Source: a virus
Length of the DNA stretch: 20,175 nucleotides
Direction: 5' to 3' (one strand)
IMG/VR virus record: IMGVR_UViG_3300036766_002284
Location: 1 to 20,175 of that record
Shown: one piece after another, positions 7,105 to 14,632 of the stretch
Position numbering within the stretch: position 1 is the stretch's first letter
Layout of the letters: every line of letters starts with the position of its first letter
Notes under the pieces: model-generated
Databases searched by the model: none
What the model was told of the DNA's origin: nothing
What the model saw: the letters and a program-made list of their open reading frames with translations, nothing else
Translations under genes and position numbers: made by a program

Positions 7105-7236
7105 TTAGGTTGGCGTCAGAACTTCAACGTCGTAGCCATCGTTAATGAGTTGTTGCATCTCGGTACTTGTAAGCACCTTTTTCGTACCATTAACCTTCGC
7201 GAGAATGTAGTTTCCCTTTGTTAGAACTTTGCTCAC
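7105..7236 (-). CDS. Small protein of 43 aa between adaptor and neck genes
   Basis: GTG 7236-7234 overlaps the TGA of the adaptor gene by two bases (GTGA), and the frame runs to TAA 7107-7105. The peptide is compact: KGNYILAKVNGTKKVLTSTE, a short helix (MQQLINDGYD) and a final strand (VEVLTPT). A beta hairpin followed by a helix and strand is a self-contained fold. The overlapping start, same strand, and lack of alternative coding make it a likely real gene that length cut-offs would miss. The family was not recognised; a neck-associated role is inferred only from place. Confidence 0.62.
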   Translation of the reverse strand: MSKVLTKGNYILAKVNGTKKVLTSTEMQQLINDGYDVEVLTPT

Positions 7237-7952
7237 GGATTCATCAGTCCTCCCTCGTACGTGGACACATCTCCCTGCATTGAAGCTTCAGCAGTCACAA
7301 CGGGCGTAGTCAAGTTGACAAGCTGCTTCTGCAGGTCATCACTCAAACCCTGAATAGTTCGGGCAAGGGCCGCTGCGTAAGGAGCTGTACGAGCAACACG
7401 CAAATCGCCCAGAAAGTAGTCGAAAGCGCCCACAAGTGAACCACCACTACTGATGACTAGGGCTCGCATACAAGCAAGATCCAAGGCAGCAATCCTCGCA
7501 TGCGGATACCGCTGATCACTTGCATCTAAGAGACCGCCGGCAAGCGCGGTAACATAGGCGTTGGCATAGTCCACGTGAGCCTGCAACGCAGTCGTGCTCA
7601 ACGTCAAACCGTAAACAGTGTAGTTTGCCGACCCTGAGTCATATAGCATGTTCAAGTGGCCTTGGACATCGGCGATTGTAATGTACCTAGATACTGGAGG
7701 AGCTGGCCCTTGTTGCCCGGCTGGAACGCTTATCTGCCAGCTGAAGCTGTGGTTAGTGTCTGGATCCGCAAAGCTCATGTTAATCCTGAAGGTTGCTGAG
7801 CCGATGTTGCTAGGCCAATAGGTACGTCCCCCCAAGTCATCTTGAGGCGTCAAACTAATCTGAGAGATATTTGGGGTGGAAGATAGACCGTGCGGTACAT
7901 CAACGAAAGCGTTTCCCGCAATGATTGTTGCTGTACCTGAAACTGAACTCAT
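7233..7952 (-). CDS. Head-tail adaptor with N-terminal beta-sandwich domain, 239 aa
   Basis: ATG 7952 has AAGGA directly upstream. Two parts are visible. Residues about 1-90 are beta-rich (SGTATIIAGNAFVDVPHGLS, ATFRINMSF, FSWQISVPAG), a module I associate with virion surface or fibre proteins. Residues about 92-235 are helical: YITIADVQGHLNML, ALQAHVDYANAYVTALAG, ARIAALDLACMRALVISSGG, then a helix near the end (YAAALARTIQGLSDDLQKQLV). The helical bundle with a start like 'ITIADV...' and a loop before the last helices fits the gp6/gp15-type adaptor that docks on the portal. Position after capsid genes and before neck genes agrees. The domain fusion is unusual for this family. Confidence 0.68.
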   Translation of the reverse strand: MSSVSGTATIIAGNAFVDVPHGLSSTPNISQISLTPQDDLGGRTYWPSNIGSATFRINMSFADPDTNHSFSWQISVPAGQQGPAPPVSRYITIADVQGHLNMLYDSGSANYTVYGLTLSTTALQAHVDYANAYVTALAGGLLDASDQRYPHARIAALDLACMRALVISSGGSLVGAFDYFLGDLRVARTAPYAAALARTIQGLSDDLQKQLVNLTTPVVTAEASMQGDVSTYEGGLMNP

Positions 7953-8002
7953 TCCTTAACATCTCGTAAATTTGAAACTGGACTAAAAAGGGGGACTAAG
8001 AA

Positions 8003-11000
8003 CTAGTCAATGCCGTCAACTATGATTGAGGTTGGTTGTATGCTGCAGAGGTAAAGGAATGTTTTTCCAGATGGAACCGTAACTGAGATATTTGTTGTAG
8101 CAAAGACTAACTGGCCATCAAGTGTAACGTTGCTGACAGTACCGCCGCTTATGTAGATCATCTTGTTTGTTCCAATATTTGTGTAGAGCGTATTGTTCAG
8201 GAGTGTGCCGGTGCCAAGGGCATCAACAATGTATGCTCCATAGGCAGGGAGAGCAATGTACCCGACTGGATTGAAGCCTAGTATCATCTTTGCATAGCTG
8301 TGAGGCCCTTGAATGAAAACTTTAGTGGTGTTCACGAGCCCGAAAACGCTTCCACCAATGTATTCATTGTAATCGTCGCCTGCCTCAAGTTCATGTATTG
8401 CGAGGGCCTGATTTGTACCGTTGACCGTTAAGCCTAAGATTTTGTTGTATGTTGAAGGTTGAGAAGCAATACCTTGCTCGATTAAGACAGCATCGTAGCC
8501 GCCTGAGGTTTTTCGACTATTGTCATCTGCCACGAACCCTTCAACCATACCGTTAGTGCAGCCCATTAGGATTAGGCCTTGCTGCTGGTTATAGTAAGCT
8601 GTGCTGCCAATGATCGTGTTTCTTCCGTTAGCAGGGTCGCCTCGAAGGTAGAAGCCCGCTTGGTTATTCCAGCTTGAGATGCATCCTGTAAGAACGCAAT
8701 CTTGAGCATCTCCATACACGTAGAAACCCCCAGGACTCAGCGTACTAACTACTCCGCTCTGGTTTGCTGTGCAGCCCTGTACTACACATCGTTTTCCTGA
8801 AATACTGTATTCTTCTCTTCCACTTTTCTCGCTTAGCATAGCTGTTAAAACAGCACCATAGCAGGAAGTGTATACTTTGACGCCGTGTTTTGCTGCTTGG
8901 TAGATGTACACTTGGAATACTCTAGCATAATTGCCCTGAACCGTTAGTGCGTCTCCGTCTGTCTCGCTAGGATAGTTTCCATCAATTTTGAGGTTTTGAA
9001 GGGTATCTCCTGTTCCTGAAATTGTGATGAAGTTCGCGTTCATGCTCGGGTTCTCTTTTAGAATCGTGCTGTACATGTTTTCGCCCTCGACAGTTGTGTT
9101 CGCAGTAGCAATGTTAATTGGATTCAAGTCGTATTCGCCGTTCTTGAGAAAGAGTCTTCCACCAGTCGTCATGTTGTTTAAAGCGTTGAGGAAAACAGTA
9201 GTATCATTCGCAAGGCTAAAGTCAATAGCTCCTGTAGTTCCGTTAACTTCGTACGTTGCCGTTGAATTTTTGAAGAGCATGTACTGGAAAGGAAAGCCGC
9301 TTGTAGGTCCCGCGGGGCCTGCTGGTCCTTGTGGTCCTTGCGCGCCTGTCCCGGAAGCTACGCTAACCCAAGTTCCGTTGTAGTACCAAAGCGTGTTATT
9401 CGTTGTTAGATAGAAAGGTTGGCCTACAACTGGGCTTGATGGAAATGCTGAGCCTGACCAGAAAGTCATGTTTACTGCTTGTCCCTGATTGAAATAGATG
9501 TTTCCGGAGATACTGATGCTTGTTGCGTTGAACCATGTTGCACCATACAGACCGTAGCCTGCCACGTTCCAGTCAGCTGTCAAACCCTGAGAACCGTTAG
9601 CGTAGATAAGCAATGGTACCCCGGTTAGGTTTCCCCATGGAAAGGTATTCGGGACGCCGGTTAGATTTGCATAGGGATACGTGATAGGCGGGTAGCCAAT
9701 AGGATTCCAGGAAGTATTGTTATAGACGTAGAGATAGCCTAGATCAGTTCTGTAGAAAAGCTGTTTCTGTATGGGTGAGGCTGGGAAGCTGGTTCCATTT
9801 TCAACGATTAGCTGAAGGATCTTGACACCTTGCCCAGCTGTTAACTGATTGATTGTAGTGACATAGATTGTTGTCGCATTCACGAATGTTAGGCCGTAAA
9901 TGCCGTAGCTGCCTATGTTCCAATCTGCTGTCAATGCCCGTGTGCCATTCTGGAACAGAAAGTTCGTTGCCGAGGAAATTAACAAGTATGCTGAGTCATC
10001 ATCTGCTCCGTCAGATCCACCGCCTGAGCATGCTACCCAAGCTGTGCTGTTGTAGTAATAGAGCGTAAAGAGGTCTTGACGATAGAATAAGCGGCCAGCA
10101 ACAGGCGAAGCTGGAAAACTCGTTCCATTTTCTACGACAAGCTTGAGAATCTGTACAGTTGTGCCGTCTATGCTATCAATCGTTTTGACGTAGACTGTTG
10201 TTACATTGATGTAGGTCAGACCGTATATACCGTAGCTTCCACCCACGTTCCAGTTACCTGTGAGCCCTTGAGAACCGTTTGCGAAGAGCAGAATAGGTAC
10301 ACCAGTCAAGTTCGCATAAGGAAAAGTATTTGGAATGCCCGTAAGATTTCCATACGGATACGTCGCGGGTGGGTAGCCTATCGGAATCCATGTGTTGTTG
10401 TAGACGAAGAGAAAGCCGAGGTCTGTTCTGAAGTACTCTTGATTCGTAACAGGAGAATTCGGAAAGCTTGTACCGCTCTCGACAACAAAGTGTAGAATCT
10501 TTACGCCGCTGCCCGAGATAAGCTGGTCAACAGTTGAAACGTACAGCGATGTCGCATTAACAGAAGAGAGCCCATAGATCCCGAAGCTACTAGCATTCCA
10601 GTCTGCTGTCAACGGCCGTGTGCCATTTTCGAAGAGATACTGGCTTAGATCAGGTTTGTTGATAAGCTGATTGTAGTCATACGTTCCACCGCCACCGCCT
10701 GAGACCCACGTCGTGCTATTGTAATAGAAAAGCACGTTTGAAGCGTTGTTGTAGAAGAGGTAGCCGGGCGCAGGATTCGCAGGCCAGCTGGATCCACTTT
10801 CGACGACGAGTTTCAGGATTTGCAGGTTGCCGGAGAGGCTTGTTATTGTGTTGACGTAGATTGTCGTCAGATTCGCAGACTGCGTGAGAAGGGTCCCGCT
10901 TGCATAGTTGAAGACACTATAAGGAAGTCCGTTGCTGTAGTACTGGAAGATTCCACTGTTGAAGTCGTCTACGATGCAGTTGGCTCCTGAAGCAACAGTG

Positions 11001-11452
11001 TAGTTGATTCCTGTGGCTCCCTTGTCAATAACGAATCTTACGTTATTTGGAACGATAACAGCTACGGAGTATGGATCTGCGAAGACATACACGCTTCCAC
11101 CGAGTACTGAAGCATTGTTCAAACCGTCCATGAATACTTGACTCTGATTCGTAAGATACTCCACAAGCTTGCCATTCGTGCCGTTAAGCAGTGTTGCGTA
11201 CGCGTCCACTGTGCAGATGATGTAGGTGTTGCTTTTCAAGAAAGCGCTGAGACTGCTGTTTACTGGAATGTCAAGACGCTTCTCAATCGTTTCAACTCTA
11301 GCCTGCACATCAACATTAACAGAAACGTTGACTCCATGACTGGCAGCCCAGCCGGCAGCCACAAGAATCACTGCAATCATGATTGTTGCTTGCCACCACT
11401 TCAGATTCGACAGAAAACCAAGCTTTACCGTAGGTTGATTTATTCCATTCAT
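8003..11452 (-). CDS. Membrane-anchored, repeat-rich beta-helix fibre/spike protein, about 1149 aa
   Basis: ATG 11452 is chosen because GGTGAG lies seven bases upstream; an in-frame ATG at 11467 has no such site. From the N-terminus: a basic segment, one membrane span (WWQATIMIAVILVAAGWAA), a short coiled coil (VQARVETIEKRL), then four to five copies of a unit of about 110-115 residues (key parts LTADWN, YGIYGL, NATTIYV, GTSFPASP, YNNT-W), a collagen-like GPQGPAGPAGP stretch near residue 705-720, and a region from about 740 with the look of a right-handed beta helix (LQNLKIDGN, VVQGCTANQSG, CVLTGCISSWNNQAGFYLRG). The many N-x-S/T sequons suit archaeal surface glycoproteins. It may be a receptor-binding fibre or a protein placed on the host surface; a membrane anchor is odd for a tail fibre. 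Confidence 0.75.
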   Translation of the reverse strand: MNGINQPTVKLGFLSNLKWWQATIMIAVILVAAGWAASHGVNVSVNVDVQARVETIEKRLDIPVNSSLSAFLKSNTYIICTVDAYATLLNGTNGKLVEYLTNQSQVFMDGLNNASVLGGSVYVFADPYSVAVIVPNNVRFVIDKGATGINYTVASGANCIVDDFNSGIFQYYSNGLPYSVFNYASGTLLTQSANLTTIYVNTITSLSGNLQILKLVVESGSSWPANPAPGYLFYNNASNVLFYYNSTTWVSGGGGGTYDYNQLINKPDLSQYLFENGTRPLTADWNASSFGIYGLSSVNATSLYVSTVDQLISGSGVKILHFVVESGTSFPNSPVTNQEYFRTDLGFLFVYNNTWIPIGYPPATYPYGNLTGIPNTFPYANLTGVPILLFANGSQGLTGNWNVGGSYGIYGLTYINVTTVYVKTIDSIDGTTVQILKLVVENGTSFPASPVAGRLFYRQDLFTLYYYNSTAWVACSGGGSDGADDDSAYLLISSATNFLFQNGTRALTADWNIGSYGIYGLTFVNATTIYVTTINQLTAGQGVKILQLIVENGTSFPASPIQKQLFYRTDLGYLYVYNNTSWNPIGYPPITYPYANLTGVPNTFPWGNLTGVPLLIYANGSQGLTADWNVAGYGLYGATWFNATSISISGNIYFNQGQAVNMTFWSGSAFPSSPVVGQPFYLTTNNTLWYYNGTWVSVASGTGAQGPQGPAGPAGPTSGFPFQYMLFKNSTATYEVNGTTGAIDFSLANDTTVFLNALNNMTTGGRLFLKNGEYDLNPINIATANTTVEGENMYSTILKENPSMNANFITISGTGDTLQNLKIDGNYPSETDGDALTVQGNYARVFQVYIYQAAKHGVKVYTSCYGAVLTAMLSEKSGREEYSISGKRCVVQGCTANQSGVVSTLSPGGFYVYGDAQDCVLTGCISSWNNQAGFYLRGDPANGRNTIIGSTAYYNQQQGLILMGCTNGMVEGFVADDNSRKTSGGYDAVLIEQGIASQPSTYNKILGLTVNGTNQALAIHELEAGDDYNEYIGGSVFGLVNTTKVFIQGPHSYAKMILGFNPVGYIALPAYGAYIVDALGTGTLLNNTLYTNIGTNKMIYISGGTVSNVTLDGQLVFATTNISVTVPSGKTFLYLCSIQPTSIIVDGID
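9583..10873 (-). repeat. Tandem degenerate repeats of about 330-350 bp in the fibre gene
   Basis: Repeat units in the encoded protein begin (LTADWN or LTGNWN) at about 10612, 10264, 9934 and 9583, with a partial unit from about 10873 that starts at LTTIYVNTI. Shared pieces include 'YGIYGL', 'VENGTSFPASP', 'FYRTDLG-LYVYNNT' and the paired 'YANLTGVPNTFP'. The copies have diverged in DNA but stay in frame. Confidence 0.8.
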
Positions 11453-11480
11453 TGAATCTCTCACCATTTATCTTGCGTTT

Positions 11481-11514
11481 TGCGAGACCTTCAGCATGTG
11501 AAAGCCTTCTCGCA
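11481..11514 (-). other. Hairpin in the leader of the fibre gene
   Basis: TGCGAGA at 11481-11487 pairs with TCTCGCA at 11508-11514, with further imperfect pairing (CCTTCA against TGAAAGCC) inside. It lies 29 bases upstream of the chosen fibre start. A run of six T in the transcript at 11568-11563, just after the capsid gene, could be a weak terminator. Together the 138-base gap may separate fibre expression from the capsid gene. Confidence 0.3.
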
Positions 11515-11605
11515 CGCTACTCATTCGCGCGCTGACAGACTAGCCGAAAATGATGCAACAACAAAAAATGGGAAGCTTGGTCAGTGAAAATCGAATTCGA
11601 ACTTT

Positions 11606-12499
11606 CTAACTTGTTGCTAGACCCGTGATTTTGACGATTGCTTCTCCACATGTGACAACCGGCGAGTACCGGGTGGTCAAGCTGACGTCGACTGCATCGA
11701 ACTCTTTTTTGACGTCCAAATCCGAAAGCAAGGGGCGCTTGATTACAAAGAATCCCAGAGGCGCGTATGAACCGCTTAGGTTTTGGCCCGTGCTCAGCAA
11801 ATACGCTGTGCCTGCAGACACGACGTTGCTCACGTAAAAGTCGAACCCGTACACTTTGCCGATGTTACCCGATTGCACGACTGGCTCGCCGTACTGAGCG
11901 CTCAGGCTGAAATTCGGCAGGTACCTCAAGTCTCTAGCGTTAATTGGGTTCACGAGCAGACTGTCAGCAACAAAGTTGTAGCTTCCTATGATAGCCTCCG
12001 CCTTCAAAATGTCCTTTGTACCCGTTCCGCCTGAAACAGTGAACTCCGTGCCCGTTGCACCCATCGTTGTCCCCGTTGCCGTGATGTTGTTAGCTGCTGC
12101 ACCGTCGATGCATGTGAGGCAATCCTTGTCAATCTGGTAGGCTACACGCCTTGCTAGACGTCTCAACTGCTGCTCAATCACGGGAATGTACAGATCTTCA
12201 ATCTGCTCGCGAGGTACACGTACCCGTTCTCCCTTCTTGTAGGGCGTAACGGTGACGTAGTCAAGCGGTGTGAAATCCATTGGAATTTCAGTGGCCTCGC
12301 TGATTGCGCTAATGCCAATGCTCCTAGACCCTTTCTCTTTGGTGAACGTTGCTGTTCGTCCTGCAACCAACGGAAATTCAGGTAGCAGGCGTTTAACGAT
12401 GAGCGCGGGCATCGTCAACTCGATGATGTGCTGGTGCAACGCTGGATACGCAACTGCTCCAGTGTCAACCCATGTTAGAGCATCTCGAACAAAACTCAT
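11606..12499 (-). CDS. Major capsid protein, HK97 fold, 297 aa
   Basis: The start ATG 12499 (MSFVRDAL) is preferred because AAGGTG lies seven bases upstream and directly follows the stop of the decoration gene; a longer frame begins inside that gene with a basic, unlikely stretch. Features fit HK97-fold capsid proteins: an N-terminal helix, an extended E-loop-like region (FPLVAGRTATFTKEKGSRSIG, with acidic and Thr-rich sequence after), a spine helix (YIPVIEQQLRRLARRVAYQI, then DKDCLTCIDGAA), a beta/alpha A-domain with 'DSLLVNPINARDLRYLPNFS' and a C-terminal segment (DVSLTTRYSPVVTCGEAIVKI). Its place after protease and decoration genes is standard. It forms the icosahedral shell. Confidence 0.9.
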   Translation of the reverse strand: MSFVRDALTWVDTGAVAYPALHQHIIELTMPALIVKRLLPEFPLVAGRTATFTKEKGSRSIGISAISEATEIPMDFTPLDYVTVTPYKKGERVRVPREQIEDLYIPVIEQQLRRLARRVAYQIDKDCLTCIDGAAANNITATGTTMGATGTEFTVSGGTGTKDILKAEAIIGSYNFVADSLLVNPINARDLRYLPNFSLSAQYGEPVVQSGNIGKVYGFDFYVSNVVSAGTAYLLSTGQNLSGSYAPLGFFVIKRPLLSDLDVKKEFDAVDVSLTTRYSPVVTCGEAIVKITGLATS

Positions 12500-12509
12500 C
12501 CATGACACC

Positions 12510-12929
12510 TTACCAGAGGGATACGATTCCAACGCCGCCGCTTGCGATTGCCTGCAGTGCCTGGCCGAGGATCGTGGTGTTCTTGCTCGTGTTGTCACTG
12601 ATTATGTAGCCGGCTGAAGTGCCGCCGCTTGCGGATCCGATTTGGTCGCCTGCAGCTATGTTTCCCCAGGCTGTTGCGCGTACAAGGCCACGGCATGCGA
12701 TTGACACTGGGCTGCCGTTCTTTGCACCCGTCAAGGTTATGCCTTTGACTTTCATGCTGTTGATAGTCTGGCATTTCTTGACCGTGAAGTCGCCTGTGAT
12801 TTCAACAAGGTATCCTGGACTCAGGTCTTCGCCCGCAAGCATGGTGATGACGAAAGTGTCTGAGACGAGGCTTGCTCCAGCGCTGGCCTCAAGATTCGGA
12901 AAACCCGTGAAATAGTTTGGAGTACTCAT
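12510..12929 (-). CDS. Capsid decoration (cement) protein, DUF2190-like, 139 aa
   Basis: The protein has a beta-barrel pattern: AGEDLSPGYLVEITGDFTVK, a Lys-rich strand, then GITLTGAKNGSPVSIACRGL, ATAWGNIAAGDQIGSASGG and a Gly-rich end. 'GAKNGSPVSIACRGLVRA' followed by 'I-x-AGD-x-I' is typical of the DUF2190 family of capsid cement proteins, which bind between capsomers and stabilise the shell. ATG 12929 follows the protease stop by nine bases, and the gene directly precedes the major capsid gene, where decoration genes commonly sit. Confidence 0.82.
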   Translation of the reverse strand: MSTPNYFTGFPNLEASAGASLVSDTFVITMLAGEDLSPGYLVEITGDFTVKKCQTINSMKVKGITLTGAKNGSPVSIACRGLVRATAWGNIAAGDQIGSASGGTSAGYIISDNTSKNTTILGQALQAIASGGVGIVSLW

Positions 12930-12938
12930 GCAAAATCA

Positions 12939-13421
12939 CTAACCCTTGAATCCAGCGGCGTTCAGCTTTCGAGAGGCCTTGATCAGGTCATTGAACCACT
13001 TGTAATCGCCGAGACCATCAGGATCGGATGATCCTTCAATCGCCCCGACGATGCCCTTGCCACTGGCTCTTTGCGCCGCCCCTGCACTTGCACCACTTGC
13101 CTCATCGCCTTCCTCGCCTTGCTCTTCCGCCGTGCCCTCGCCAAGCTGCTTTGACAACTCGCTGATTTTCTTTCCGAGCTCAGCTTTCCTGGCTCTCTTC
13201 GCCAGTTCGCCCTCGAGATCCGCAAGTTTACTTTGCAAATCATTAAGTTCAGAATCAGAAGCACCTGGCTTCTGCATAATCTGTTGCTTAAGCTGCGTCA
13301 ACTGATCTATGTACTGTTGATACGTCAACTCTTTCGGCGCACCTTCTCCTGGCGCCACGTTGACTACTCCTTGCGCTTGATGCGGAGAAGCCTTCTGCTG
13401 AGCATTTTGCTGTTCAGACAT
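12939..13421 (-). CDS. Putative separately started scaffolding protein, 160 aa (internal start)
   Basis: An in-frame ATG at 13421-13419 (MSEQQNAQQKASP) is preceded by GAGGTGA at 13433-13427, a seven-base match to the anti-Shine-Dalgarno sequence, with a five-base spacer. It sits at the border between a low-complexity linker and the coiled-coil scaffold region. The product would be the free scaffold, with Gln-rich N-terminus, a coiled coil (LTQLKQQIMQKPG, LNDLQSKLADLEGELAKR) and a basic C-terminal helix that may bind the capsid protein. Lambda makes its scaffold Nu3 from an internal start in the protease gene in the same way. Use of this start is inferred from the site. Confidence 0.65.
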   Translation of the reverse strand: MSEQQNAQQKASPHQAQGVVNVAPGEGAPKELTYQQYIDQLTQLKQQIMQKPGASDSELNDLQSKLADLEGELAKRARKAELGKKISELSKQLGEGTAEEQGEEGDEASGASAGAAQRASGKGIVGAIEGSSDPDGLGDYKWFNDLIKASRKLNAAGFKG

Positions 13422-14213
13422 AGGCTTCACCTCTCTTGTGTTTGATTGTTGTTTTTCAGGTTCTTGCGACTCCCGTCTAGAACCCACATCTTTGTCATTT
13501 TGACATGACTGTGAATTTCTGACTGGAAAATTCTTCCAATCATCATCATTCCAGAAAATACTGTCTATTGGCCGTGAGAAATCGCCTTTCGTTGCTGCTT
13601 CTCTTATCGCTTGTGCGCGTTCCAATATTTTCTGACTGGGATACGTTGTAGCTTCGAACTCTATGCCGACGTTTTTTTGGCTCTCATTCATTGCCGCCGC
13701 GAAGCCCACAGGCTTAAACTCGGTTTTCTCGTAAGCAGGAGAAGCAACAATGCTGAGCTCGCGGACCCTTGGCTTGTGAACGATTTCCCAAGCGTCTGGG
13801 CACAGATGAAAGAGTATTCCTTCATTCCTGGTTGGCTTGTGACACTTGCTACACTCAACATCGTCACTGTCAACCTGGACACTCACATATTCTATGTAAC
13901 CGCGGAGTATCTTGTCAATAAGTTTCTCTTCTCCGCCGACCTCAGCTCTGAAATAGACTTCTTGCCCTTGACGTCTTGCCTCTGGCACTTTTCCAACAAC
14001 CATGAAAACGCTTTCAGCATGATCCGCACGCAACTGAGCTCCTTTGAGCGTTTCAGTGAAGAAGTCAAGGTCCTCCTCTGGAACCTGCCACTTGTTCTTA
14101 TTAACACTCGTATCGATTGCGAGCCCTTCAATGTTAATCAGCTTCTCTCTTGACGCGAACTGTGCGTCAATGCCTGCCTGTGCCTTGAACGGAACAAAGT
14201 ATTTGAGCTGCAT
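12939..14213 (-). CDS. Prohead maturation protease with C-terminal scaffold region, about 424 aa
   Basis: ATG 14213 is preferred: GGTGAC lies upstream, while the in-frame TTG at 14217-14219 overlaps the previous stop region. The N-terminal domain (to about residue 175) is of the HK97 prohead protease (S78) type, with a candidate catalytic His in LRADHAES (about 65) and Ser in RELSIVASPAY (about 153-157). Inserted between them is a Cys/His cluster, C-x2-C and then H-x-C about a dozen residues later (121-138), which looks like a zinc knuckle. Residues about 265-400 are Gln/Glu/Lys/Ala-rich and coiled-coil-like, as in scaffolding proteins, ending in a basic tail (WFNDLIKASRKLNAAGFKG). The scaffold part also seems to have its own start. 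The protease cleaves scaffold and itself during capsid maturation. Confidence 0.87.
   Translation of the reverse strand: MQLKYFVPFKAQAGIDAQFASREKLINIEGLAIDTSVNKNKWQVPEEDLDFFTETLKGAQLRADHAESVFMVVGKVPEARRQGQEVYFRAEVGGEEKLIDKILRGYIEYVSVQVDSDDVECSKCHKPTRNEGILFHLCPDAWEIVHKPRVRELSIVASPAYEKTEFKPVGFAAAMNESQKNVGIEFEATTYPSQKILERAQAIREAATKGDFSRPIDSIFWNDDDWKNFPVRNSQSCQNDKDVGSRRESQEPEKQQSNTREVKPMSEQQNAQQKASPHQAQGVVNVAPGEGAPKELTYQQYIDQLTQLKQQIMQKPGASDSELNDLQSKLADLEGELAKRARKAELGKKISELSKQLGEGTAEEQGEEGDEASGASAGAAQRASGKGIVGAIEGSSDPDGLGDYKWFNDLIKASRKLNAAGFKG
13427..13433 (-). promoter_or_regulatory. Internal ribosome binding site GAGGTGA in the protease gene
   Basis: The site reads GAGGTGA on the minus strand and is followed after AGCCT by ATG. 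It is as strong as the best site of any gene in the window (the tail tube gene has the same sequence) and lies in a region where the protein is an unstructured linker. Confidence 0.65.
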
Positions 14214-14215
14214 TC

Positions 14216-14626
14216 TCAAGTCACCAAAACCGCACGTTTACCCTGGGCTCTAAACCATTCTTCTTGGTACGCCCTGAACGTGTCAACTTCAAGCATGCTC
14301 TTCTTTTTCGGACTGTAACCCTTGCACCCGGACACACTGCAGGACGGGTGTTCCATGCCAACCTGCTTATAGACTCTAAGAAGTACATCATGAGCTTTCT
14401 TCTGCAGGGTCGCGCTCACCTTCGTATGGGTTACGCGTGCCATGGCGTTGCGCAAATGTGGAATGTCGATTTTGCCGTTCTTGTCCTTGTAGGGCAGATG
14501 TCTCAAGCTTCTGGGAACAGTCTTGCCTTCACTGTCCTTCTTGCCGCCAGACTCAATCAGAGAGAAGCTTGAATCTGGAAGGTCATTTACGTATTTCGTA
14601 CTCCATACTGCCGCTTCAAAACTCAT
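14216..14626 (-). CDS. XkdF-like/prohead-associated small protein, 136 aa
   Basis: The stretch YVNDLPDSSFSLIESGGKKD, then 'GKTVPRSLRHLPYKDKNGK', then 'LRNAMARV' matches a conserved module (NDLPDSxF, GGKKDxEGKTxPRxLRHxP, HxRNAxxR) that I know from tailed-virus proteins next to or fused with the prohead protease and from XkdF-like proteins. The module is followed by a helix and a Cys/His pair region (HPSCSVSGCKGY) and a basic helical end. ATG 14626 has GAGTGAT upstream, and the stop overlaps the leader of the protease gene. The exact role is unknown; a part in prohead assembly is inferred. Confidence 0.72.
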   Translation of the reverse strand: MSFEAAVWSTKYVNDLPDSSFSLIESGGKKDSEGKTVPRSLRHLPYKDKNGKIDIPHLRNAMARVTHTKVSATLQKKAHDVLLRVYKQVGMEHPSCSVSGCKGYSPKKKSMLEVDTFRAYQEEWFRAQGKRAVLVT

Positions 14627-14632
14627 ATTTCA

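Noticed and set aside
13611-14153. A 180-codon plus-strand ORF opposite the protease gene
   Set aside because: It is the antisense shadow of the well-supported protease gene, with Leu/Phe/Ser-rich shadow composition.
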